Part shown: positions 24,697-32,325 of the stretch, piece by piece | How the letters are laid out: each line of letters starts with the position of its first letter | Numbering within the stretch: position 1 is the stretch's first letter | Assembly: GCA_032250895.1 (NCBI GenBank) | Contig: JAVVEZ010000002.1 | Coordinates: 23,948-87,947 of the forward strand | Direction: 5' to 3' | Source of the DNA: JAVVEZ01 sp032250895 | GTDB taxonomy: Bacteria > Pseudomonadota > Gammaproteobacteria > Pseudomonadales > Pseudohongiellaceae | DNA: 64,000 nt | Notes under the pieces: model-generated | Database searches by the model: none | Seen by the model: only the letters and a program-made list of their open reading frames with translations | Told to the model about the DNA's origin: nothing | Program-made: the position numbers and the translations under genes

Positions 24697-25620
24697 TCAA
24701 TTGCCGCCGCGCCCAGGCCCGTAATCGGGTTCCCAGCCGGTCGGATCGGATTCGCGCAGATTGAACAACACCGCGTGGATCTCCTGGATCATGCCAGCCT
24801 TCACGGCAAAAAACTCGCCCACCAGGCGGCTGTTGGTCGTGGAGGGACTTTGGCTCTCCATGCCGGCTTTCAGACCGAAGCGCACAATCGACAGCACGAT
24901 GCCACGCTCCTCATCCACCACAGGGTAGCGTCTGTCCCAGAGGTTGCGACCGATGAAACGGCCTTCATCGAAGCCCTTGGCTGTGGTGTTGAATTCGCCG
25001 TTACGGATCAGTCCCGTGGTTTGCAGGCCGTTCTCGAAGCGGGTGGAATCAGGCAGGAGGTCGGCGCGATGATAATCCGGCGTGCCATTGGTCTGAAAGG
25101 CCCGCCAGTAACTCTCGGCTGCGGCTATCAGCCGGTAATAGGAATCCCGTTCGGGTTCGCGGATGGAAAGCTGCAGGGCCGGAGATACCTCGGTGAGCTG
25201 ATCCGGTCCCCACAGGCGATCGGCGTCACCCTGATTGGCCTTGATCGTCTCGATTTCGCTGATCCTGCCGCCGTTCACGTTCAGGCGGACCATCAACATG
25301 GTCTTGCTGCCATCGGCATTGAGCACGACGGCCTCGGTGCCGGTATCGCCCATGCGTTGATTGACGATGTCCCAGCGATAGATCGTGCGTTCGGCTTCCG
25401 GCCAGAAGCTGGCCCCCAGAGCCATCACTGTGCCGTTGTGAGTGATTCTTGCATCGGCTGCCAGAGGCACCATGCCAGGATTGTTGGCAGCCAGCGCATT
25501 GAAATAGGTATCGACAAAGCCGGTCAGGCAGGCCCTGTCACACAGCAGTTGAGCATTGGCCGTACCAGAAGCTGCCAGGCCCGAGGCCACGACAAGAATT
25601 ATTTTGCCAAGAAACGTCAT
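24697..25620 (-). CDS. exported NTF2-like protein of unknown function
   Basis: The start at ATG 25620 is supported by AGGAGGAAGGT directly upstream; an upstream extension to 25710 overlaps the PAP2 gene end and has no ribosome site. The 307-residue product has a signal peptide (cleavage near ANA-Q), then CDRACLTGFVDTYFNALAANNP, a pattern typical of NTF2-like cone folds (helix with VDTYFNAL, then THNG, AERTIYRWDIVNQ). The second half (RDSYYRLIAAAESYWRAF onwards) looks like another copy of such a fold. It may bind a small molecule. I cannot name a function. Confidence 0.6.
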   Translation of the reverse strand: MTFLGKIILVVASGLAASGTANAQLLCDRACLTGFVDTYFNALAANNPGMVPLAADARITHNGTVMALGASFWPEAERTIYRWDIVNQRMGDTGTEAVVLNADGSKTMLMVRLNVNGGRISEIETIKANQGDADRLWGPDQLTEVSPALQLSIREPERDSYYRLIAAAESYWRAFQTNGTPDYHRADLLPDSTRFENGLQTTGLIRNGEFNTTAKGFDEGRFIGRNLWDRRYPVVDEERGIVLSIVRFGLKAGMESQSPSTTNSRLVGEFFAVKAGMIQEIHAVLFNLRESDPTGWEPDYGPGRGGN

Positions 25621-25664
25621 ACCTTCCTCCTGAATGAAAGATTGAACATGATATCCCGGCCGGT

Positions 25665-26351
25665 TCAAATCTCCGGTGGCTCGATGGTAGCAGAGAAAAG
25701 CGGCCGCCATAGAGTCCTGTCGTTCAGGAATCGCGATACCACCAGTGTCATCAGCGCAATCAGAGCCATCGAGGCAGTGACGTCACTCAAAAAATGCCTG
25801 CTTTCGTTCATGCGCGCTGCGGCGATGAAAAAAGGAATCACCAGAAGCGGCCAGCGCCAGCGTGGGAACAGGTAGGCCAATGGCAGAAACAGACCGAAAT
25901 AAAAGGCGGTATGCCCGGACGGAAAGGAATCGCTGCCGGCAAACCAGGCCTGAGTCCAGTCGCCGCCGGCAAACAGTTCATGGGGCCGCAGGCGACCGAA
26001 CAGCTGTTTGCAGAGGTAGGCCAGCAAATAGCCCGGCACCTGCACGGCGCAGACAAAGATCAACCTCAACCCGGCGGGGCGGGTGCGAATAGAGGTATAC
26101 AGCAGCAGGCCCAGGACAAGCAGGGGCAGAGCCGGCAGGAGTATGGAAAAGGCCTTGCCACTGAGGCTGTCCAGCAGCACAGTACCGTCGGTGAACAGCC
26201 AATGACTCTCAAGACCGGAACCGTGAATCCATTCTGCCAGCGGGCGATCCAGCCACGGGATGGCAAACACACAAACAAGGGCACTCAGGCCAAAGAACGA
26301 CCAGAGCCAGGCTCTGGTCATCAAATCGTCCTGCCTGTAGCGGGTGTTCAC
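25665..26351 (-). CDS. PAP2-superfamily membrane phosphatase
   Basis: The 228-residue protein has about six membrane spans and the three PAP2 motifs: KQLFGRLRP, PSGHTA and SRHFLSDV, so the catalytic His residues are present. Such enzymes dephosphorylate lipid phosphates, including undecaprenyl-diphosphate and phosphatidate. The GTG start at 26351 overlaps the dioxygenase stop (GTGA); an ATG 11 codons in is an alternative. Translation coupling to an aromatic-ring dioxygenase gene is unexpected and may only reflect compact genome packing. Confidence 0.85.
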   Translation of the reverse strand: MNTRYRQDDLMTRAWLWSFFGLSALVCVFAIPWLDRPLAEWIHGSGLESHWLFTDGTVLLDSLSGKAFSILLPALPLLVLGLLLYTSIRTRPAGLRLIFVCAVQVPGYLLAYLCKQLFGRLRPHELFAGGDWTQAWFAGSDSFPSGHTAFYFGLFLPLAYLFPRWRWPLLVIPFFIAAARMNESRHFLSDVTASMALIALMTLVVSRFLNDRTLWRPLFSATIEPPEI

Positions 26352-27622
26352 TTACCTGAAAGGGCCGTTGTATCACCGGCCACTGAATACAGCACCTGGG
26401 CATTGCGGGTTTTCTGGAAATCATCCAGAGACTGGCCGCGCATGGCCGCATAAATGTGCAGGTTGCTGGTGCCGATCACCGCCCCGAGTTTTTCCAGCAT
26501 GAAGAAGATCACCCCATAGTGAATCAGCGCGGGCCAGTCGCGGCGCCTGAGCATGTCGCGCTCTTCCTCGCTCAGAGCCGCCGCGTCGAAACTGGTTTCG
26601 GGGTCGCGCAGAAACAGCTCGCGGTGCGAGGGTTCGATCAGCCGGTGCAGAAACTCGTTGAGACGGTAGGCCTTGACACTGCGGTCCAGCGTGAAGGGAT
26701 AGGTGCCTTCCAGGTTCTCGATGCCCGCCAGCTGGTGGTTGATGCGCTGCAGATAAGCGGCCGTGCTTTCCTGGGGAGCTTCATCCCCGACTTCTTCCAG
26801 AATCAGGCTGGCAATGGGCGTCATCGAAGGCAGGTAATAGGTCTGGTGGGTCTTTTTGACCTGTTTGGACAGCGCACCTCGCATCAGCAGCCACATGATC
26901 ACTTCGGCACCTTCCAGACCGCCACGGCGGGCATATTCGGCAATGGTGATGTCGCAGAGCCGGGCGGGGTCCTTTTCCAGGATTTCCATGAATTCCATGT
27001 CCCAGGGTGTGTTGTTGAAGCCGGCGCGCTCCCCGTGCACCTGGTGGGAGAGACCGCCGGTGCCGACGATGGCCACCTTGATGTCTTCCGGGAAGCTCAG
27101 AATGGCCTTGCGCAGGGCCTGCCCCAGCTTGTAGCAGCGCCGGGCCGAGGGAATCGGAAACATCAGCACGCCGACTTGCAGGGGCACCAGGGTGGTGGGC
27201 CAGTCAGTCTCGTGTGGCAGCAACAGCGACAGGGGCGAGAAACAGCCATGATCGAGTCCGAGACCCTGGAAGTAGGAAAGATCGAATTCATCGGCGACCA
27301 GGCCCTTGGCGATGTGCTGTGCCAGAGCCGGGTGTCCCTTGATGGGCGGCAATTTGCGCGGCCCGCCGCCTTCATCGGCAGGTGCATAGCTGTCGCCGAT
27401 ACCCAATGCAAATTGTGAGTAGTGGTCCATGAAGAAGGAGGTCATGTGATCGTTATAGATGTAAAACAACACATCCGGCTTTTTTTCCTGCAGCCATTGC
27501 TGTACCGGCTCATAACCCTTGAAAATGGGCGCCCAGACCGGGTCGTCCTGTTTATGCGCATCCAGCGCAAAGCCGATGGTGGGGGTGTGGGAAGTGGCGA
27601 TGCCGCCAACGATTGTGGCCAT
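26348..27622 (-). CDS. class III extradiol dioxygenase, gallate dioxygenase-like (LigB-LigA fusion)
   Basis: The 424-residue protein aligns by eye with LigB (protocatechuate 4,5-dioxygenase beta chain) in its first ~285 residues: ATSHTPTIGFA (iron His12), YNDHMTSFFMD (His), PADEGGGPRKLPPIKGHP, DHGCFSPLSLL and GTGGLSHQVHGERAG. The last ~110 residues (AYRLNEFLHRL, LIHYGVIFFMLEKLGA, YAAMRGQ) match LigA. This single-chain layout and length are those of gallate dioxygenases GalA/DesB, which cleave gallate next to a hydroxyl using Fe(II). No other aromatic pathway gene is present, so the true substrate is open. GGAG lies 7 bases before the ATG. Confidence 0.82.
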   Translation of the reverse strand: MATIVGGIATSHTPTIGFALDAHKQDDPVWAPIFKGYEPVQQWLQEKKPDVLFYIYNDHMTSFFMDHYSQFALGIGDSYAPADEGGGPRKLPPIKGHPALAQHIAKGLVADEFDLSYFQGLGLDHGCFSPLSLLLPHETDWPTTLVPLQVGVLMFPIPSARRCYKLGQALRKAILSFPEDIKVAIVGTGGLSHQVHGERAGFNNTPWDMEFMEILEKDPARLCDITIAEYARRGGLEGAEVIMWLLMRGALSKQVKKTHQTYYLPSMTPIASLILEEVGDEAPQESTAAYLQRINHQLAGIENLEGTYPFTLDRSVKAYRLNEFLHRLIEPSHRELFLRDPETSFDAAALSEEERDMLRRRDWPALIHYGVIFFMLEKLGAVIGTSNLHIYAAMRGQSLDDFQKTRNAQVLYSVAGDTTALSGK

Positions 27623-27749
27623 GAAAAGACTCCGAAAATGAAATAGTTTACGGGCGCAGAGTCATTTGCTCGACTCCATTGATCTGGATCAGACCTGGTC
27701 ATCCGATCACCTTACTCTGACCCCTTTCCTTCAAGTCTGCTATGTTACT

Positions 27750-29012
27750 TTATTTTGCGAAGGTGATGAGCACTTTTGTGCCCTTGCCCGGCGTGCTCTC
27801 GATCGTGATGAGCCAGTGGAAGCGTTCACAGATTCTTTTCACCAGGTCCAGGCCCATGCCGGTGCCGCCTGGTTTGGTGCTGTAGGAACGTTCATAGACC
27901 CGCGGCAGCGAGTCCGGATGAATGCCTTCTCCGCTGTCCTCGACGCAGACCTGGTGGTTGTCGACAGTCAGGGTGATGGTCCCTTCATGGGTATGTTCGA
28001 TGGCGTTGCGCAGAATATTGCCGAGGGTGATCTGCAGCAGGCTGGCCGGATGATCGAGGCGGGGCTCACCCAGGAAGCGGGTTTCGATGCGGATGTGTTT
28101 GTCCCTGCATTGCGCCTCACAGTCCCTGAGCAGGCCCTCGATGATGGCGCTGAGCCGGGCGGGAGGCCCCTGGTTGATGGTGCTGGCCTCTTCCCGGGAC
28201 AGGAACAGGGTGGTTTCAATAAAGGCCAGCATGTCACGGCAGGCCCGTTTGATGCGATCGATGGCGCGGCTGGAGGCCTCCGATTGCGGGTTGGAACCCA
28301 GCACATCGACGGCGCCCATCATCACGGACAGGGGGGTTCGCAGTTCGTGACTGGCCGCTGCGGTAAAGGAGCGTTCGCGCTCGACAAAGTTATCGATACG
28401 TTCGAGATACTGATCGAACGCGGCGGCGATCTGTCCGATTTCACTGCCCTGAAAATCCTGGGCGATGGTGAGCTTGCGTTCCCCCGGTTTGATGGTCGCC
28501 AGGCGCTGGCTGAGTGCCCTGACCGGCGCCAGAATGGCTTTGGCGGCGCTGATGCCCATCACGATGGCGGCAAGCAGCACCAGGCCGACACCGTAGAGCA
28601 ATAGGCGCAAAATTTCGTGCTCTTGATTCTCCCATGCGGTGATGTCGTAGGTCAGAAAGACTTTTTGACCCTGAATGCTCGCCACTTCGACCTGATAAAA
28701 GTGAGCACCGGCACTGACGCTATGGTGGGAGCCGAGCGGCAGTTGCATGATTTCCGGAGCCAGGCCATCCGTGTTGCCATCATGATAAAAATTCCAGCGC
28801 TCAAACAGGAAATCATTCGCATAATGGGAACTGTCAAAGTCGGCAAGCAGGGTCTGCATTTGCTGCCTGACCAGGTCTCCAAAGATGACCTCTTCGAGTT
28901 GCTGCTTGATGAAAAGCACTCCGGTGGCGAACAAGGTGCTGGTGACGGTGACGATGACCACCAGCGCAACAATGAGACGAAATTTGAGACTGTGCAGGCT
29001 TGGGTTGTTCAT
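27750..29012 (-). CDS. sensor histidine kinase of the efflux locus
   Basis: The 420-residue kinase has membrane spans at about 11-35 and 136-160 around a ~100-residue periplasmic sensor, a HAMP region, a HisKA box (AAASHELRTPLSV, His222) and a HATPase domain (NILRNAIEHTHEG, VEDSGEGI, GGTGMGLDLVKRI). It overlaps the response regulator by 4 bases (ATGA). The sensor contains several His residues (SSHYANDF, LGSHHSVSAGAHFYQ) that could bind metal (inference). It is divergent from an RND metal-type efflux operon, which it probably controls. Confidence 0.9.
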   Translation of the reverse strand: MNNPSLHSLKFRLIVALVVIVTVTSTLFATGVLFIKQQLEEVIFGDLVRQQMQTLLADFDSSHYANDFLFERWNFYHDGNTDGLAPEIMQLPLGSHHSVSAGAHFYQVEVASIQGQKVFLTYDITAWENQEHEILRLLLYGVGLVLLAAIVMGISAAKAILAPVRALSQRLATIKPGERKLTIAQDFQGSEIGQIAAAFDQYLERIDNFVERERSFTAAASHELRTPLSVMMGAVDVLGSNPQSEASSRAIDRIKRACRDMLAFIETTLFLSREEASTINQGPPARLSAIIEGLLRDCEAQCRDKHIRIETRFLGEPRLDHPASLLQITLGNILRNAIEHTHEGTITLTVDNHQVCVEDSGEGIHPDSLPRVYERSYSTKPGGTGMGLDLVKRICERFHWLITIESTPGKGTKVLITFAK

Positions 29013-29692
29013 GTTGTACGAGTATCCGCCAGACGATAGCCTGCGCCATGGATGGTGTGCAGAAGTTTGTGGGCAAAGGGCTTGTCGATGACATTGCGCA
29101 GACCGTAAATATGGGTGCGCAGCACGTCGTTGTCCGGCAGCAGATCCCCCCAGATATGATGTTCGAGTTCCTCCCGGCTGACGACCCGGTGACTGTTGTG
29201 CATAAGAATTTCCAGCAGTTTTCGCTGTATCGGGTTCAGTTCCAGCGTCTGCTCTGCCCGCGTAGCCGAAAGAGTGTCCAGGTTATAGGACAAATCGGCC
29301 ACCTGCAGAAGCTTGCTGTCTGCACCGGGTGAACGGCGTCTGATCAGGGCCTGTAGACGTACCTCGAGTTCCTGTACAGAAAAGGGTTTTACCAGGTAAT
29401 CATCGGCACCGACCTGAAAGCCCTGTAGCTTATCATCGAGCTGATCGCGCGCCGTGAGCATCAGCACCGGCGTCTGCATGCCGGCTTCCTGACGCAGTTT
29501 GCGGCAGACCTCCATGCCGGTCATGCCCGGCAGCATGATGTCCAGCACGATCACATCAAAGTCCTGGGTGAGAGCCAGGCGCAAACCGCTCAAACCGTCC
29601 ATCGCAAAATCCAGAATGTGCCCTTTCGGCTCCAGATAATCGGCGATGTTTTCGGCGATGTCGCGGTGGTCTTCGATGATCAGAATTTTCAA
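29009..29692 (-). CDS. OmpR-family response regulator of the efflux locus
   Basis: The 227-residue regulator has a receiver domain (ILIIEDHRDIAENIADYL, phospho-acceptor Asp51 in VIVLDIMLPGMTG, Lys in YLVKPFS) and a winged-helix DNA-binding domain (ELNPIQRKLLEILMHNSHRV, LRTHIYGLRNVIDKPF, IHGAGYRL). It is of the CopR/CusR/PhoP size class. It precedes its kinase on the minus strand and is divergent from the RND operon 261 bases away. Two TTGTCAA boxes with 11-base spacing lie 62-80 bases upstream of its start and may be its own binding site. Confidence 0.92.
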   Translation of the reverse strand: MKILIIEDHRDIAENIADYLEPKGHILDFAMDGLSGLRLALTQDFDVIVLDIMLPGMTGMEVCRKLRQEAGMQTPVLMLTARDQLDDKLQGFQVGADDYLVKPFSVQELEVRLQALIRRRSPGADSKLLQVADLSYNLDTLSATRAEQTLELNPIQRKLLEILMHNSHRVVSREELEHHIWGDLLPDNDVLRTHIYGLRNVIDKPFAHKLLHTIHGAGYRLADTRTT

Positions 29693-29753
29693 GATTTCCT
29701 CCAGTTCCGGGTACCAAGAGTGCCATAGGAGATGTCAGGGCGAAGTGGAAAAT

Positions 29754-29772
29754 TTGTCAAAAAATTGTCAAA
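29754..29772 (+). promoter_or_regulatory. tandem TTGTCAA boxes, candidate response-regulator site
   Basis: TTGTCAA occurs at 29754-29760 and again at 29765-29771, start-to-start 11 bases, about one helix turn as OmpR-family dimers prefer. The complement of the same box (TTTGACA) recurs at 29912-29918, near the start of the efflux operon. Confidence 0.4.
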
Positions 29773-29775
29773 CCC

Positions 29776-29805
29776 GGTCATCCCCGCGCAGGCGGGGATC
29801 CAGTC
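29776..29805 (+). repeat. dispersed GC-rich palindromic repeat, copy A
   Basis: The clearest copy: GGTCATCCCCGCGCAGGCGG followed by GGATCCAGTC. CCCCGC/GCGGGG forms a 6-bp hairpin stem with a 4-base loop. Related copies lie at 1077, 15345, 36887, 40825 and, weakly, 48791. Confidence 0.65.
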
Positions 29806-29868
29806 AAGCAACAGCATGGGCGGAAATGCCGAAAGCAGAATTTTCAGCAAGCGATGTTATCCCACTTT

Positions 29869-29892
29869 TTATTGATCTTCTTATTGATCTTC
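29869..29892 (+). repeat. perfect 12-bp tandem repeat upstream of the efflux operon
   Basis: TTATTGATCTTC occurs twice without a gap. It lies about 60-85 bases upstream of the first efflux gene, where an activator could bind. Confidence 0.5.
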
Positions 29893-29953
29893 GACAAAAC
29901 CAACAGAAAACTTTGACATTCTTTTCACAAAGGGCTGGCTAGAATGACAGGCA

Positions 29954-31243
29954 ATGGTAACGCAACAGGATCTCTTGACGGTGAAATTCAATATTGCACA
30001 TCCAACAGGCCTGCTGATCGCGCTGATCACGGCAATCAGCCTGCCGCAATGGGCCCTGTCGGCCCAGGGAGACGATCATCAGCCACTGGCCACCAGCGCC
30101 GATCTCGGTGTTGACTATATTTTTGAACAAGCCCTCCGGCATTCTCCCGAATATCTTGAGATTGCTGTCCGCAATGAAGAAGCCGCGAACTACCAGGCGC
30201 TTGGCAGGAGCTGGATCGCCGGGCGCCCCAACCTGCAAATGAATTATGTGGACGACAGCGTACTCGACAATGTCGGCCTGATTGAACTGGAATATGGTGT
30301 ACAGCTGCCATTGTGGCGCCCTGGAGAAAAACGCGACATGAGCACGCTTGGTCGCGGTTATACCGGGCAGGCCGCAGCCTGGCAGGACTATCTGCGACTG
30401 TTTGTTGCCGGTCGGCTCAGAAGCAATCTCGCCGCTATCGATGAAGCGCAGAGCCTGCTGCTTCTTGCGCAGGAGGCCACCCGTGATGCGCAGGAACTGT
30501 TGACCATTACCCGCACCTTGTTCGACGCCGGAGAAGTCTCCCGCCTGGAAGTCATGCGGGTTGAATCCCTGTTGCTGAATCAACAGAAAAATGAGTTGCA
30601 GGCGGAGGCGGCATTGGTGGATGCGGAGCGGGAATATTCCGTATTGACAGGGCTCAACATCAGACCGGACAGCCAGTATCATGAGGTGCTTGCGACACAG
30701 CAGGACGTGGAAGTCAGCCATCCGCAATTACGGTTTTTACAAAGTGGCATCGACGTGGCGGAGGCTGGTATCAAGCAGGTTGAAATGCTTGCCAGAGGCA
30801 GTCCAACCTTGACACTTGGGTCCAGGCGCCAGCGCGACAGGCGTCAGGAAGCCTACATTGACAGCCTGGCAATATCGATAAACATTCCCATTGGCGGCAA
30901 TGCTTTTGTCTCGTCCAAAACCAGCAATGCCAGACGCCAGAAAGTCGAGGCTGAGGTTTTGTTTCAAAATACCTATCGCGAATTGAACCGGCAGTTGCAT
31001 GAAATTGAACATGAGCTTTATTTGACCGAACAGGCCATGCCGCTCACTCTTCAGCATCAGGATTTGAGTGCACGTCAATGGGAGATGGCAAAAATTGCAT
31101 TCGAACTTGGTGAGGTTGCGCTCAACCAGGTGATGCTGGCGCTGCAGCAGGCCCATGACAGCAAGCGTGAAGTCGAATTGCTGAAACTGAAGAAGAAACG
31201 CTTGATCACGGAATTCAACCAGGGTATCGGAGTACTGCCATGA
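29954..31243 (+). CDS. outer-membrane efflux channel (TolC/CzcC family)
   Basis: The 429-residue protein has a long N-terminal leader with a hydrophobic stretch (TGLLIALITAISLPQWALSA) and then the alpha-helical coiled-coil pattern of outer-membrane efflux proteins (YIFEQALRHSPEYLEIAVR, LAQEATRDAQELLTITRTLF, GEVSRLEVMRVESLLLNQQ). It is the first gene of a tight CBA operon: its stop overlaps the next start by 4 bases (ATGA). It forms the outer-membrane duct for the RND pump. Substrate class is taken from the pump. Confidence 0.88.
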   Translation: MVTQQDLLTVKFNIAHPTGLLIALITAISLPQWALSAQGDDHQPLATSADLGVDYIFEQALRHSPEYLEIAVRNEEAANYQALGRSWIAGRPNLQMNYVDDSVLDNVGLIELEYGVQLPLWRPGEKRDMSTLGRGYTGQAAAWQDYLRLFVAGRLRSNLAAIDEAQSLLLLAQEATRDAQELLTITRTLFDAGEVSRLEVMRVESLLLNQQKNELQAEAALVDAEREYSVLTGLNIRPDSQYHEVLATQQDVEVSHPQLRFLQSGIDVAEAGIKQVEMLARGSPTLTLGSRRQRDRRQEAYIDSLAISINIPIGGNAFVSSKTSNARRQKVEAEVLFQNTYRELNRQLHEIEHELYLTEQAMPLTLQHQDLSARQWEMAKIAFELGEVALNQVMLALQQAHDSKREVELLKLKKKRLITEFNQGIGVLP

Positions 31244-32325
31244 GAGTCGTCAACACCATTATTCTGCTGGCTTTCATGCAGCAGAGTCTGGCTCAGGGAA
31301 ATATCGAAAATATCACGCTTGGCCGCGACGACAGCCGTCGCCTGGGCATCGTCTTTGCCGCAGTACAGGAGAGTGATCATCTGTCCGGTATGCAGTTCCC
31401 GGCTCTGATCGTCAGTTCCCCGGAGTCCGTGTCCAGCTTGTCGGTGCTTTATTCCGGGCTGCTTACGCAATGGCATGCCAACCCGGGTGATGCCGTGCAG
31501 GCCGGACAACTCATCGCCACTATCAGAAGCCAGGACATTCTGCAGGTTCAGAATGCATGGATTGCTGCGCTCACTGCGCTGGAACAGGCCGAGTTTGCCG
31601 CGAAAAAAGATCAGGAACTGTTTGCCCAGGGCGTCATTTCCCGACAGCGACTGGTCCAGACGCAGGCCAGTTTGCAGCAGGCCCGCTTTGCCGGACAGGT
31701 CGGTACGGAAAGGCTGGTACGGGCTGGATTTACCCCGGAGCAATTGCAGGCGCTGCGTAGCGAGGGTGAAGGTTTGGGAACCTGGTATCTGCGTTCTCCG
31801 GCAAGGGCGGAATTGACCCGGCGCTTTGGCAACAAGGGTGATCATGTGTCTGCCGATACCCCCCTGGCCGCCATACGTGGCGCAGGGAACAGCTGGATTC
31901 GTGCGCAGATACCCATAAGGGTGGCCCGCAACCTGCAAGTTGGCCAAAGTCTGCGTACGGCAGCTGATGGAGAACAACTGATTCTGCGGCAAGTGACACA
32001 GGCACTGGATGACGCCAGTCAGACCCTCGGCATCATGGCGGAGTTTGTTGCGCCTTCCGTACATCTGCCGGGCGAAATCATCGCCATTGTGCTGCCGCCG
32101 GCGGACCACGGCTTGCTGATTCCGGGCGCCGCCGTGGTGCACAAGAGCGATGAAACCAGTGTTTTTGTGCGAACGGCGGATGGAGTGCAGGCCAGAGTGC
32201 TCGAGCTGATACCCGCAGGTATCGATTATCTTGCGACGGAGGGCATCAGCGCTGGCGAGGAGGTGGCGATTCAAGGTGCCGCCGTGCTCAAAGGGATGCA
32301 AATGGGCCTGGGTGGAGATGAGTGA
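31240..32325 (+). CDS. RND efflux periplasmic adaptor (CzcB/CusB-like)
   Basis: The 361-residue membrane-fusion protein has a signal sequence (MRVVNTIILLAFMQQSLAQG), a lipoyl-like half-domain (GLLTQWHANPGDAVQAGQLI), a helical hairpin (WIAALTALEQAEFAAKKDQELFA), and beta-barrel and membrane-proximal parts (LRSPARAELTRR, LPGEIIAIVLPPADHGLLIP). The N-terminus lacks the Met cluster that CusB uses for copper/silver. It overlaps both neighbours by 4 bases. It bridges the inner-membrane pump and the outer channel. Confidence 0.87.
   Translation: MRVVNTIILLAFMQQSLAQGNIENITLGRDDSRRLGIVFAAVQESDHLSGMQFPALIVSSPESVSSLSVLYSGLLTQWHANPGDAVQAGQLIATIRSQDILQVQNAWIAALTALEQAEFAAKKDQELFAQGVISRQRLVQTQASLQQARFAGQVGTERLVRAGFTPEQLQALRSEGEGLGTWYLRSPARAELTRRFGNKGDHVSADTPLAAIRGAGNSWIRAQIPIRVARNLQVGQSLRTAADGEQLILRQVTQALDDASQTLGIMAEFVAPSVHLPGEIIAIVLPPADHGLLIPGAAVVHKSDETSVFVRTADGVQARVLELIPAGIDYLATEGISAGEEVAIQGAAVLKGMQMGLGGDE

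Noticed and set aside
29913..29945. TTGACA ... TAGAAT as a normal promoter for the efflux operon
   Set aside because: The spacer is 21 bases, too long for an unassisted sigma-70 promoter; kept only as part of the control-region finding.
31075..32301. 408-residue minus-strand frame
   Set aside because: Antisense to the efflux adaptor, whose motifs and overlaps with both neighbours are clear.
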